Both the position numbers and the translations under genes were made by a program. A DNA stretch of 64,000 nucleotides from Musa acuminata AAA Group (lineage: Eukaryota; Streptophyta; Magnoliopsida; Zingiberales; Musaceae). Shown here in pieces: positions 1 through 12,210 of the stretch. Location of the stretch: the NCBI RefSeq assembly GCF_036884655.1, contig NC_088340.1, positions 27,515,501-27,579,500 of the forward strand, in the 5' to 3' direction. Every line of letters begins with the position of its first letter. Position 1 is the stretch's first letter. A model generated the notes under the pieces. That model did no database searches. It had not been told where the DNA came from and was given only the letters and a program-made list of their open reading frames with translations.

Positions 1-1250
1 CAATTAAAGGCTTTATGAAAATATCGGCTAATTGATGTTTTATATCAATAAACTCTAGGATTACATCATGATTAGTCACATGATCTCATATAAAGTGATG
101 CCTAATGTCAATATGTTTTGTTCTAGAGTATTGAATGAGATTCTTTGTTAAACATATTGCACATGTGTTATCACATTTTATGGGGATATTTTTAAAATGA
201 ATCTTATAATCCTCTAAAGTGTTTTTCATCCACACAACTTGTGCATAGCATGCACTAGCTGCAATGTACTCAGCTTCGGTTGTAGATAGTGCAACTGAAT
301 TTTGTTTCTTGGAAATCTAAGAAACAAGTGTGTGTCCTAAAAATTGACATGTTCCTGATGTGTTTTTTCTATCTAATCTACATCCAGCAAAATCCGCATC
401 ATAAGCAATTAGCTCAAAGTTTTCAGATTTTGGATACCATAATCTTATATTTGTGGTTCCTTTAAGATATCTAAGAATTCTCTTAACTGCTTTAAAATGA
501 GATATCTTAGGATTAGATTAAAACCTAGCACAAAGTCATACACTAAACATGATATTCAGTCTACTTGCGGTGAGGTAAAGTAAACTTCCTATCATACCCC
601 TATAAGCTTTTTGATCAAAGCTTTCTCTACTTTCATCAATTTCTAACTTAGTGGAGGTACTCATAGGAGTGTTGATAGCCTTTGAGCTATCCATATTAAA
701 CCTTTTTAGGAAATCTAAGATATATTTTTTTTGACTAAGAAAGATGCCATTACATAGTTGTTTAATTTATAAGCCCAAAAAGAAGGTTAATTCTCCCATC
801 AAACTCATTTCAAATTCAAGACTCATACTCTTAGCAAATGATTCACAAAGAGATTCATTCGTGGAACTGAAGATAATATCATCAACATAAATTTGAATAA
901 TAAAAAAATTATTTTTAAATTTTTTGATAAACAATGTAGTATCGACCTTGCCTTTAGAGAAATTATTTTCAATAAGAAATGAACTAAGTCTCTCATACCA
1001 AGCTCTTGGGGCTTGTTTTAAACCATAGAGAGCTTTAGTTAATTTAAACACATGATTAAGGAAACTATCATTCTCAAATCCGGGAGATTGTTCAACATAA
1101 ACTTCTTCGGAAATAAAGCCATTAAGAAAAGTACTTTTAACATCCATTTAAAATAACTTAAAATTATTACTACTAGGATAGGCAATGATCATCCTTATGG
1201 CTTCTAATCAAGCCACAGGAGCGAAGGTTTCTTCGTAATCGATACCTTCT
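1..1250 (-). pseudogene. Element A: Sirevirus reverse transcriptase and RNase H remnant
   Basis: Reads right to left as the C-terminal part of a Ty1/copia polyprotein. The clearest open stretch (767-1147) encodes RVT_2 sequence including ALYGLKQAPRAWYERL and the catalytic box YVDDIIF, which is intact here although it is mutated in element B. RNase H lies further left (about 1-690) and contains several stops. The element leaves the window on the left, so its 3' LTR is not seen. It is nearly collinear with element B (about 9850-11000) on the opposite strand. The family copies RNA into DNA for re-insertion, but this copy cannot make an uninterrupted protein. Confidence 0.9.
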
Positions 1251-2600
1251 TCTTAATTGAAACCTTTGGCCACTAATCTAGCCTTGTTTCTAACCACAAT
1301 ACCATATTCTTCTTGCTTGTTTATAAAGACCCATTTAGTACTAATAACTAAATAATCATTTGGCCTAAGAACAAGCTTCCACACCTCATTTCTCTTAAAT
1401 TGATTTAACTTATCTTGCATTGCGATAATCCATGAATCATCTTTCATGGCTTCATCAATACATTTAGGTCCAATTTGGGAGAGAAAAACAGTGTTGGCAC
1501 AAAAATTTTTAAAAGAATAACATGTTTGAACCCCTTTAAATGTGTCTCCTATGATTAGCTCCTTAGGATGAGCATCTACATACTTCCAATCCTTGGGTAA
1601 GGATGTTTTGGAAGTAGATGCATCCAAGTTGCTAGATGGAGAAAGGGTTTCGCTTAAATTCAAAGCATCAAAATTAACATCATCATCAAGATCATTTTTC
1701 TTAATTTCGAAAACCTCATTAAAAACAACATGAATGGATTCTTCTATAATCAAAGTTCTTTTATTAAAGATACGAAATGTTTTAGAAATCGAAGAATAGC
1801 CAAGAAAAATTCCTTCATCAGATTTAGCATCAAATTTTCCTAAGACATCTTTTTCATTCAAGATAAAACACTTACACCCAAAAATTTTAAAATATAAAAT
1901 ATTAGGTTTTTTGTTGTTCCACAACTCATAAGGAGTTTTGGTGAGTAAGGGTCTTACTAGAAGTCTATTCATGATATAGCATATCGTGTTTACAGCTTCG
2001 GCCCAAAAATATTTGGGTAGGCTATGTTCATTCAACATGGTTCTTGTCATTTCTTGTAAATTTCTATTCTTTCTTTCTGCTACTCCATTTTGTTGAGGAT
2101 ATCTTGGAGTAGAGAAGTTGTGGTTATATCTATTAGATTCATAAAATTTTTAAAAATCACAGTTTTGAAATTCACCACTGTGATCACTTCGAATTGACGA
2201 AATCATAAAACCCTTTTCATTTTGAACAAGTTTACAAAACTTGGAGAAATATTTAAAGCATTCACTTTTGTGTGTCAAAAAATAAGTTCATGTGTATCTA
2301 CTATAATCATCTATAATGACAAATGTGTGTTTGCTACCTCCTAGGCTTGATGTAGAAATTGGTCCGAACAAGTCCATATGGATCAATTGCAAAGGTCTAG
2401 AGGTGCTTATTTGGTTCTTAGGTTTGAAGCTACCTTTATTTGTTTTCCTAATTGACAAGCATCACACACATTATCTTTGATGAACTTGATATGAGGAATT
2501 CCTCTTACAAGTTCTTTAGATGAAATTTGGGTGATTAGTTTCATGCTAACATGATCTAATCTCCTATGTCAAAGCCAAGCATCGTCATTCAAAACTGAAA
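1251..2600 (-). pseudogene. Element A: Sirevirus integrase and start of RT
   Basis: The open stretch 1253-2050 encodes the end of the integrase region (MLNEHSLPKYFWAEAVN, then the GCKCFILNEKDVLGKFDAKS chromodomain-like motif) and enters the RT domain (WKYVDAHPKELIIGD). Between 2060 and 2600 the integrase core is still readable in pieces, with stops and frameshifts. It shares a frame with the RT piece at 767-1147 but not with the gag pieces to the right, so at least one frameshift lies between. Homologous to 8470-9800 of element B. Confidence 0.88.
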
Positions 2601-4428
2601 AATATATTTAATTACAAAGATCATTAATGTCAATGGTGTATACGTTATTTTATTTTAATGCAATCATAGATGTATTTTTGTATTATTTTTCAATAATGCA
2701 AGCATTAGATTTAAATTTAACAATATATCATTTATCACACAATTGACTAATGCTCAAGAGGTTATGCTTTAAGCCATCAACTAACAAAATATCTTCAATA
2801 AAGAAGTTGGATTTGTTATCTATGGTTCCTTTGCCAATGATTTTACCCTTGTTGTCTCCGAAGGTGACATATCCTTCGTCTATGCTAGTGAGCTTAGAAA
2901 ATTAAGATGGATCTCCGGTCATATGCCTTGAGCATCGACTATCAAGGTATCATCTCTTGCTCTTAGCTTGTGATGGTAAACGTTTCTAAAAAAAAGATTA
3001 TTTTTAGGTACCCATTTGACCTTGGGTACCTCAAAATTCGATCTAAATTGCTTATCATGTTGCATTGAGTTATTTGAGGTTCTTTTAGGAACCCAAATCA
3101 ATTTATGTGGACTACCTTTCTTGAATGGACAATGATAAGCTACATGCCCAAATTTATAACAAAAGTTACATTTCTTTTGGGATGAAACATGCAAGGTAGG
3201 GCCTTTAACAAAGGTGGTTGGATTATGGTGAGATCTACTCACAAATCCAATTCCACTTTTTCTATGAACGTGACCCTTGTTGGCAATGATCATGTTCAAG
3301 GATTTGCTACCAACCTCAAACTTCTCTAATGTTTTCTTAAGTAGTATATTTTCCTTTTGAAGTATTTCTAAATCATGGCATTTTGAGCTAAACTATCATT
3401 ATGCTCAATTTTTAATTTATCAAAATTACTAACAAGAGAATCATGCTCTTTTTTTAACAATTTATATTTTTTACTAATTATTTTGCATTCATTAAATAAA
3501 TCATGAAAAGTAGTTAATAGTTTATCAAATGATAAATTTGCGTCTAATGAACTTGTTACCTCATCTCCAATGGTCATTAGCGCATAGTGAGCAATTTGCT
3601 CGGTGTTGGTTGGCTCCTCTTCTTCGGATGCACTTGAGTCGTCGCATGTTTCTTTGAGCGCCTTCTTCTTTGGTGTCCTCTTCTTGGCTTGGGGACATTC
3701 ACTCTTGTAGTGTCCCGGTTTCTTGCATTCGTAGTAAATTATTTGATCTTTCTTGAGTTTAAATTTATTTTTAGTGTCATTTTTAAATTTATTTCTTTTA
3801 ATAATTTTTTAAAATTTTCTTGTTAAAAGTGCCAAATCATCATCAAAGTTCTCATCACTTGAGTTTTCTCTCAAGTGGTCTTCTTGTGTTCTCAGTGCTA
3901 TATCCTTCCTGTTCTTTGGAAGGGTATCCTCAAACTCTTCATGAGCTTTACATGTCATTTCATAGGTTATTAGTGACCCAATTAGTTCTTCAAGAGGAAA
4001 ATTAGTTAGATCTTTGGCCTCTTGAATAGCCGTTACTTTAGGGTCCCAACTCTTTGGAGGGGATCTTAAAACTTTATTAACGAGTTCAAAATCCGAGAAA
4101 CCTTTACCAAGTCCTTTTAGACCATTGACGACATCTGTAAATCGGGTGTACATGTCTCCAATGGTCTTACTCGGTTTCATTCGAAACAATTCATAAGAAT
4201 GCACTAAAAGGTTAATTTTTTACTCATTCACTCTACTAGTACCTTCATGAGCCACTTCGAGTGTGTGCCAAATATCAAAAGTCGTTTCACAAATCGACAC
4301 TCGATTAAACTCATTTTTATATAATGCACAAAACAAGACATTCATAGCCTTTGCGTTTAAAGCGAAAGTCTTCTTCTCCAACTCATTCCAATCGTTCATT
4401 GGAAGAGAAGACTTTTGAAATCCATTTC
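2601..4428 (-). pseudogene. Element A: Sirevirus gag and protease, 5' end deleted
   Basis: The - strand carries gag (UBN2-like part at 3809-4204, coiled-coil region 3368-3577, second knuckle KCNFCYKFGHVAYHCPFKK at about 3170) followed by the protease region near 2900-2960. The protease active-site triplet reads DSR instead of DSG, and the codon for the preceding Trp is a stop. Frames change between the pieces. At about 4428 the gag reading stops abruptly after the codons matching B position about 6610, and the sequence switches to LTR. PBS, leader and first gag codons are therefore missing. Confidence 0.88.
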
Positions 4429-4599
4429 CGATGAGCTTCCGGCATACTTCCGGCGAACATCCGACGAACTCTCAGTAATGCTCCGGTGGACTCCCGACAA
4501 GCTCCTGGACTTTGCGACGATCTTCTTAGCCAATTCCGACAAGCTTCTATGGCAAGTTCCTGGACTTCTCGGTTGGTTCCCGTAGAACTTCCAACGAAC
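4429..4599 (-). mobile_element. Element A: interior fragment of 5' LTR
   Basis: Reverse complement of this stretch resembles the middle of the element B LTR (about 4890-5090), rich in CCGGAAG/TCCGACGAA motifs. It is fused directly to gag at 4428, so the downstream half of the LTR, the PBS and the gag start were lost in one deletion. It is interrupted at 4599/4600 by element C, and its continuation lies at 19199-19376. Confidence 0.75.
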
Positions 4600-4743
4600 T
4601 ATCACAGACAAACTTCGAAACCGGATGTTTGATTTAATGCTTATGTATATCCGTGTCTTTTCGTATGTTCATGCTTTGCACAGCATGTAGAGGGACGGCC
4701 GAAGGCTTAATAGTCCCATTTTAGTTCTGTTTAGTGGCAGCTT
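4600..4743 (+). mobile_element. Element C: left part of 5' LTR
   Basis: Begins TATCACAGAC, a decayed form of the TGTCACGGAC that opens the C LTR at 17871. It runs to GCAGCTT, where element B is inserted. Joined to 13891-14194 it gives 448 bp, exactly the length of the 3' LTR (17871-18318). The last 5 bases, 4739-4743 (AGCTT), are the target duplicated by B. Confidence 0.88.
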
Positions 4744-6419
4744 TATTGAATCTCGAATTTTGATGATGAAGTCAATTATCATTTGTTATCTAATCTATAT
4801 GTTGAGATAAGTGTGCAGGATTAACTACGATGAAAGTAAGATATGTAGCAGGAGTTGCGCCGGAGTCAAGACAATGATCACGTTGGGAGTTCGAGAGTTC
4901 GACGGAAGTTCGGACAATCGTCGGAGGTTCTGCGGGAACAAATCCGAGAAGTCCATGAGCTTGCCAAAGAAGCTCGTCGGAACTCGCCAAGTGGATCGTC
5001 GCAAGTCCAGGAGTTTGCCGGAAGTCCGCAGGAGCATCACCGAGGGTTCATCGGATGATCGACGGAAGTTCACCAGAAGCTCACCGGAAGAAGCGATTGA
5101 CGCATCGGAGCAAGTTGCAGTAAATGTCTTAAGAAATATCGTAGTTAGCACAATGATTAAGTTGGAAATGGGAGGTGATCCCATTAACTTAATCTTGGGG
5201 TAATTAGGCCCCTGAAAAACCCAAATTGGGCCAAATGGATCAACCCATTCGGACCCTGATTTCTGCCAGGCGGTTGAACCACCCAAGCCAAGTGGTGGCA
5301 CCGCCTGGGCTCAGACTCCGAGTGAGATTGGGCGGTGCAACCGCCCCTGACAGGAGGTGGCACCACCTGGGCTCGGTCTCTGAGCTCTGGCTAAGCGGTG
5401 CAACCGCCTCAGTCAAGCGGTGGCACCGCCTGAGCTCGGTCTTCGAGCTCTAGCAGGAGGTGCAACCGCCCCTGACAGGAGATGGCACTGCCAAGAGGCT
5501 CAGTCTTCGAGCTCTGCCAAGCGGTGCAACCGCCAGATCCTGAAATTCCGAGAATTGACAGTTTTGAGCTCCAAATTCAAACTGGGTTGGGGCCTATAAA
5601 TACCCCACCCTTTCAGCATAGAAAGGGCACCCAAAAACCACCGAAATTCTGATTTTACTTTATGATTTTTAGAGCTCAAAAGTGTTGTATGAGTTGAAAG
5701 TTCTTCTTGCTCTTTTCTTCCAAGTCCTAATCTGTTAAGAGAGGAAAGAAAATTCTGTAAGGGTTGTCTCCTAAGCCCGTCAAAAGGAGTGAAACTATAA
5801 AAGAGTGGTTGGCCTTCGCCTATTGAAGGAAGGCCTCTAGTTGACGTCGATGACCTCGTCGGTGGAGGAAGCCAAAAGTGGAGTAGGTCAAGATTGACCG
5901 AACCACTCTAAATCTCGGTTTGCATTTACTTTGAGCATCTTATCTTTACTACAAACCTCCTCAAAAGCTTACTGCTTTCTACGCATATACGATTGGGTTT
6001 CAAGCTTTGCACTTTCCGAATTGACGTTTAGACGTAAATCAGTTTTATCGTACGATCATCATATTTCAGTTTGCGTTTACGTTTTGATTTCTATCATAAC
6101 TGCAAACTGCCTTTATATCCTTGCTTTAACTGCATCTCGCTTAATCAAGTGATTTACGAATCAGCATTTAGACGTAAATCAATTTTTCCGTACGAATATC
6201 ATATTTCAGTTTGCGCCTACTATCTAATTTGAACCATTACTGTAAACTACATTTATATCTTTGCTGCATCTCACTTAATCAAAAGTTAAAGTGATTTACG
6301 TATTGGCTTTCTTACTGAAATCACTTTTATCGAACGAACGCAGTTTATTTTGAATCGTAGAAGGTTTTCCGTTGCACTAATTCACCCCCCCCCCCCTCTT
6401 AGTGCTCTTGATCCTAACA
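4744..6419 (+). repeat. Element B 5' LTR
   Basis: 1676 bp; begins TATTGAATC (decayed TGTTGAATC) and ends CCTAACA. Contains a CCGGAAG-rich block, a block of about nine palindromic modules of type GGCGGTGCAACCGCC (5271-5535), a TATA box (TATAAATA, 5595-5602), and a long C tract (about 6384-6396) just before the end. Short open frames in it (for example 4811-5203 and 4825-5301) recur in the other LTR and are not genes. Confidence 0.95.
5595..5602 (+). promoter_or_regulatory. Element B 5' LTR TATA box
   Basis: TATAAATA within GGCCTATAAATACCCC, about 60 bp downstream of the palindrome block. The same GGCCTATAAATAC context occurs in the LTRs at 13062, 58663 and 61520. The probable RNA start is a few tens of bases downstream. 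Confidence 0.7.
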
Positions 6420-6421
6420 AT

Positions 6422-6433
6422 TGGTATCAGAGC
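6422..6433 (+). other. Element B primer binding site (initiator Met tRNA)
   Basis: TGGTATCAGAGC, two bases after the LTR end; complementary to the 3' end of plant initiator methionine tRNA, which primes minus-strand synthesis in most copia elements. Confidence 0.93.
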
Positions 6434-6469
6434 GGGGTTAACTCTCAAACGGATTAAAACCCAAGAGAG

Positions 6470-9400
6470 ATGGCATACGCCGGAAACCAAGAGGGCCATT
6501 TTATTACATGTCCACCCATGTTCAATGGGACGGACTACACCTATTGGAAGACCCGAATGAGGATCTTTCTTATTTCTATGGATTTTGAACTTTAGAATCT
6601 TGTCGAAAATGGATTTTCGAAGTCTTCTCTTCCAATGATCGATTGGAATGAATTGGAGAAGAAGGCTTTCGCTCTTATTGCAAAGGCTATGAATGCCTTA
6701 TTTTGTGCACTTGATAAAAATGAGTTCAACCATGTTTCGGTTTGTGAAACCGTATTTGATATTTGGCACACACTCGAAGTGACTCACGAAGGCACAAGTA
6801 GAATGAAAGAGTCAAAAATCAATCTTATGATACATTCTTTCGAACTTTTCCGGATGAAACCGAGTGAGACTATTGGCGACATGTTTACCCATTTTACGGA
6901 TGTCGTCAACGGTCTAAAAGGACTCAGAAAAAGTTTTTCAGATTTTGAGCTCGTAAATAAGATTCTAAGATCCCTTCCTAAAAGTTGGGATCCTAAAGTC
7001 ACTGCTATTCAAGAGGTGAAAGATCTAAACAACTTCCCTCTAGAATAACTAATCGGGTCATTAATGACCTACGATATGACTTGCAAAGCTCATGAAGAGC
7101 AAGAAGACATCCTTCCAAAGAACAGGAAGGATATGGCACTTAGAACTTCAGAGGATCACTTGAGAGAAAACTCAAGTGATGAGGACTGTGACGATGACTT
7201 GGCACTTCTAACAAGAAAATTCAAAAAATTGATTAAAAGAAATAAGTTTAAGAATGACACAAAAAATAAACCTGAACCCAAGAAGAACCAAGTTATTTGC
7301 TACGAGTGCAAAAAGCCGGGACACTACAAAAGTGATTGTCCTCAAGTCAAAAAGAGAACATCAAAGAAGAAGGCGCTCAAAGCAACGTGGGATGACTCGA
7401 GCGCGTCCGAAGAAGAGGAGTCCAACACCGAGCAAGTTGCTCATTACGCCTTAATGGCCATCGGAAAGGAGGTAACGAATTTAATAGATGCAGATTTATC
7501 ATTTGATAAATTATTAAATGCCTTCCATAACTTATTTGATGAATGCAAGATTATTAGTAGAAAATATAAATTGCTAAAAAAGGAGCATGATAGTCTTACT
7601 TGTAATTTCGATAAGTTAAAAACTGAATATCATGATAGTTTAGGTTCATGCATAAAATGCCATGATCTAGAAACTCTCCAAAAGGAAAACTTGCTACTTA
7701 AAGACACCTTGAAGAAATTCGAGGTTGGTAGCAAGTCTTTGAACATGATCCTTGCAAACAAGGGTTACGTTCCCAAAAGAAGTGCAATCGGATTTGTGAG
7801 AAGTCCTCACCAAAATCCAACCACCTTCATAAAAGGCCCCATCTTACATGTTCGACACCAAAGCAAATGCAACTTTTGTTGCAAACCTGGACACAAAACG
7901 CATTATTGTCCATTCAAGAAAATTAGTTCGAACAAATTAATTTGGGTTCCTAAAGGAACCATGATAAATTCTATGCAATATGATAAATAATGTAGATCTA
8001 TTTTTGAGGCACCCAAAAGCAAATGGATACCTAAAGATCATCCTTTCTTGTAGAAACCTATACCATCGCAAGCTAGGAGCAAGAGATGGTACCTTGATAG
8101 TGGATGCTCAAGGCATATGACCGGAGATCCATCTCAATTCTCTAAGCTCACTAGCATAGACGAAGGCTATGTCACCTTCGGAGACAACAACAAGGGTAAA
8201 ATCATTGGCAAAGGAACCATAAGTAACAAATCCAACTTCTTTATTGAAGATGTTTTGTTAGTTGATGGTTTAAAACATAATCTCTTGAGCATTAGTCAAT
8301 TATGTGATAAAGGATATATTGTCAGATTCGAATCTAATGCTTGCATCATTGAAAAAACACACAAAAACACGTCTATGATTGCATTAAAACAAAATAACGT
8401 ATACACTATTGACATCAATGATTTGTGTAATGAAATGTATTTTTCGGTTTTGAATGAGGATGCTTGGCTATAGCATAGAAGATTAGGTCATGCTAGCATG
8501 AAACTAATCACTCAAATATCATCTAAAGAACTTGTAAGAGGAATTCCTTATATCAAGTTCATCAAAGATAATGTATGTGATGCTTGCCAATTAGGTAAAC
8601 AAATTAAGGGTAGTTTCAAATCTAAGAATCAAATAAGCACCTCTAGGCCCTTGTAATTGATCCATATAGACTTGTTCGGACCAATCTCTACATCAAGCCT
8701 AGGAGGTAGCAAATACGCCTTCGTTATTGTGGATGATTATAGCAGATACACATGGACTTACTTCTTAAAACAGAAAAATGAATGCTTTAGATATTTTACC
8801 AAGTTTTGTAAACTTGTTCAAAATGAGAAGGGTTCTATGATTTCGTCAATTAGAAGTGATCATGGTGGTGAATTTCAAAACCATGATTTCCAAGAATTTT
8901 GTGAACTCAATGGATACTACCATAATTTCTCTACTCCTAGAAATCCTCAACAAAATGGAGTAGTAGAAAGAAAAAATTGAAATTTACAAGAAATAGCAAG
9001 AACCATGTTGAATGAACATAGCCTACCCAAATATTTTTGGGCCGAAGCCGTAAACACTGCATGCTATATTTTGAATAGAGTTCTAGTAAGACCCTTACTC
9101 ACCAAAACTCCCTATGAGTTATGGAACAACAAAAAACCCAATGTTTCATATTTTAAAGTCTTTGGGTGTAAGTGTTTTATCTTGAATGAAAAATATAACT
9201 TAGGAAAATTTGATGCTAAATCCGATGAAGGAATCTTTCTTGGTTATTCTTCGGCTTCCAAAACTTTCCGTATCTTCAATAAAAGAACTTTAATTATTGA
9301 AGAATCCATTCATATTGTTTTCAATGAGATTTCCGAAATCAGGAAAAACGATTTTGATGATGATGTTAATTTTGATTCCTTGAATTTAAATGAAACCTCA

Positions 9401-11105
9401 TCTCCAACTAGCAACTTGGATGCATCCACTTCTGAAACATCCTTACCCAAGGATTGGAAGTATATAGATGCTCATCCTAAGGAGCTAATCTTAGGAGACA
9501 CATCAAAGGGGGTTCAAACACGTTCTTCTCTTAAAAATTTTTGTTCCAACGCCGCTTTTCTCTCCCAAATTGAACCCAAATGTGTTGACGAAGCCATGAA
9601 AGATGATTCATGGATTATCGCAATGCAAGATGAATTAAATCAATTTGAGAGAAATGAGGTGTGGAAGCTTGTTCCTAGGCCAAATGACCATTTAGTTATT
9701 AGTACTAAATGGGTTTTTAGAAACAAGCAAAATGAATATGGTATCGTGGTTAGAAACAAGGCTAGATTAGCGGCCAAAGATTTCAACCAAGAAGAAGGTA
9801 TCGATTACGAAGAAACCTTCGCTCTTGTGGCTCGATTAGAAGCCATGAGGATGCTCCTTGCCTACGCTAGTAGTAATAATTTTAAGTTATTTCAAATGGA
9901 TGTTAAAAGCGCTTTTCTTAATGGCTTTATTTCTGAAGAAGTCTATGTTGAACAACCTCCTGGATTTGTAAATAATAGCCTCCCTAATCATGTGTTTAGA
10001 TTAACTAAAGCTCTTTATGGTTTAAAACAAGCTCCGAGGGCTTGGTATGAGAGACTTAGTTCTTTTCTTATTGAAAATAATTTCACAAAAGGTAAGGTTG
10101 ATACTACATTGTTCATCAAGAATTTTAAAAATAATTTTCTCATTGTTCAGATTTATGTTAATGATATTATCTTTGGTTCTACGAATGAATCTCTTTGTGA
10201 ATCTTTTGCTAAAACTATGAGTCTTGAATTCAAAATGAGTTTAATGGGAGAATTAACATTCTTCTTAGGCTTACAAATCAAACAACTAAGTAATGGCATC
10301 TTTATTAGTCAAACTAAATATGCTATGAATTTGCTAAAAAAAGTTTAATATGAATAGCTCAAAAGCTATTAACACTCCTATGAGCACCTCCACTAAGTTA
10401 GAAATTGATGAAAGTGGAGAAAACTTCGATCAAAAAACTTATAGGGGCATGATAGGAAGTTTACTTTACCTCACTGCAACTAGACCAGATATCATGTTCA
10501 GTGTAGGACTTTGTACTAGATTTCAATCAAACCCTAAGATATCTTATCTCAAAGCAGTTAAAAGAATACTTAGATATCTTAATGGTACCACAAATCTAGG
10601 ATTATGGTACTCAAAATCAAAGAATCTTGAGTTAATTGCTTATGTTAATGCGGACTTTGCTGGCTGTAGACTAGATAGAAAAAGCACATCATGAACATGT
10701 CAATTTTTAGGACATGCCCTTGTTTCCTGGTCATCTAAGAAACAAAACTCGGTTGCACTATCAATAACCGAAGCTGAATATATTGCAGCAAGTACATGCT
10801 GTGCACAAGTTGTATGGATGAAAAACACCTTAGAAGATTATAAAGTTCATCTTAAAAATATTCCCATTAAATATGATAACACAAGTGCAATATGTTTAAC
10901 AAAGAATCCTATACAATACTCAAGAACAAAACATATTGATATTAGATATCACTTTATATGAGATCATGTTACTAATCATGATGTAATCATAGAGTTCATT
11001 GACACTAAATATCAACTAGCTGATATTTTTACAAAACCTCTAAGTGAAAAACAATTTGATTTCATAAGAAAAGAATTAGGAATGTTGATGTGTCTGAATA
11101 CCTAA
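6470..11105 (+). pseudogene. Element B gag-pol polyprotein, inactivated
   Basis: Starts at ATG 6470 (MAYAGNQEGHF). Gag carries two zinc knuckles: CYECKKPGHYKSDC at about 7300 and CNFCCKPGHKTHYC at about 7868, with a coiled coil between. Protease has intact DSGCSRHM (about 8095). Integrase has D, D and E residues in HIDLFG, SDHGGEF and VVERK. RT follows, but its catalytic box reads YVNDIIF instead of YVDD (about 10156). RNase H spans about 10400-11050 and ends ADIFTKPLSEKQFDF. In-frame stops are at about 6593, 7046, 7988, 8051, 8471, 8654, 8978, 10692 and 10959. A frameshift lies in the A tract near 10340. Several stops replace Trp, Arg or Gly codons by single transitions or transversions. Confidence 0.95.
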
Positions 11106-12195
11106 ACTTGTTGAAATTATTTTTTGAACTTTATTGAATGATTGATCAATTTCACTTAATTGCTATGATGATTTTACACAATTACATGTTAGAAATTATG
11201 TGTATGAATATAAAAATTTCCATGATGATAAGCATATTTTGTCTTTATGATCATATTTGAAAATCAATAGCATAGTCTCGTCCCAATGCATGAAAGTCTT
11301 AATTTCGTTTTCGGATTCTCTTAAAAATCGGAGTTTCTCGATACATTATCCTCTTCCGGACTTAATAAAGCATATGTCATAACAAGTTTAATTCTCATTA
11401 TTGTTGACATATGAAATATATCTCTCATACACCAATATGAAGAATATTCTTTAAAGAAATGGATTTAATAAAATGATTCCTGATTATATGAATAATAGTG
11501 TTTTTACTAACAAGGATTTGTTTCTAATACATATATTGATCCTTGTGAAAATGAAGCAAGATTTAATCTCTCATCAATTTTAACTTCATTTAAAATAAAC
11601 TCACAAATAGATGGTGGAGATGCGGGGTAAAAACAAAATTGATATCTCCATGTCATGGTTGCATAATTGACTCACTATTGAAAATGACATGAACCTAGTA
11701 AAGGCATCACACTTATGCTCAAAATTCGCTTATATTGTTCTCCTGGTATCACAATTACCATACTTTTTGTTGATGACAAAGGGAGAGAAATATATGAGTA
11801 TTAATGCCATGCTTGCATCACCAAGAGATATATGAATTGATGCTATGATTGCTATAATTTGTATTATGCCTTGTTTGTATCATGTAATGATATCAAAATC
11901 TTACTTCGCTATTTTACATATTGATATCTTACAATATGATGAATTGCTACTATTACCATCATTCAAACTTGTTATGTAAAATTTGAAAATGAATGTCAAG
12001 CCTTGACATCATCTTCAGAGAGATACATCATGATGGGAATCATGATGGGAGTATTGCTAAGTTTAAATGATTTTAACTTATCAATATGTCTCTTGAATTC
12101 AAAGGTTTTGAATTCAAGAATGACTTATCTCAAGTATGGCATATAGACAGGGGGAGTTAAGGTTAACTCCATTATCAATTGATTGTCATCATCAT
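11106..12195 (+). other. Element B non-coding region between pol and 3' LTR
   Basis: About 1.1 kb, AT-rich, no credible open frame. It holds several purine-rich stretches (near 11779, 12150 and 12200), as known for Sireviruses, which often have extra polypurine tracts upstream of the 3' LTR. Part of it (11150-11310) is clearly homologous to 63250-63440 in element H. Some Sireviruses carry an env-like frame here; none is visible. Confidence 0.75.
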
Positions 12196-12210
12196 CAAAA
12201 AGGGGGAGAT
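12196..12210 (+). other. Element B polypurine tract
   Basis: AAAAAGGGGGAGAT lies directly before the 3' LTR start TGTTGAATC. The same motif precedes the LTRs at 20283 (inverted), 25527 and, decayed, 28514. Confidence 0.9.

Noticed and set aside
4825..5301. 158-codon - strand frame and a + strand frame at 4811-5203
   Set aside because: Lie in the B 5' LTR, recur in the 3' LTR (12278-12768) and include palindrome modules; no known domain.
5271..5535. Regularly spaced palindromic repeats resembling a CRISPR array
   Set aside because: Plant LTR context, variable modules without unique equal-length spacers, no cas genes.
6420..6440. tRNA-Met-like matches after LTRs (also at 14197, 30067, 49923, 50855, 62029)
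   Set aside because: They are 12-15 base primer binding sites, not tRNA genes; no cloverleaf around them.
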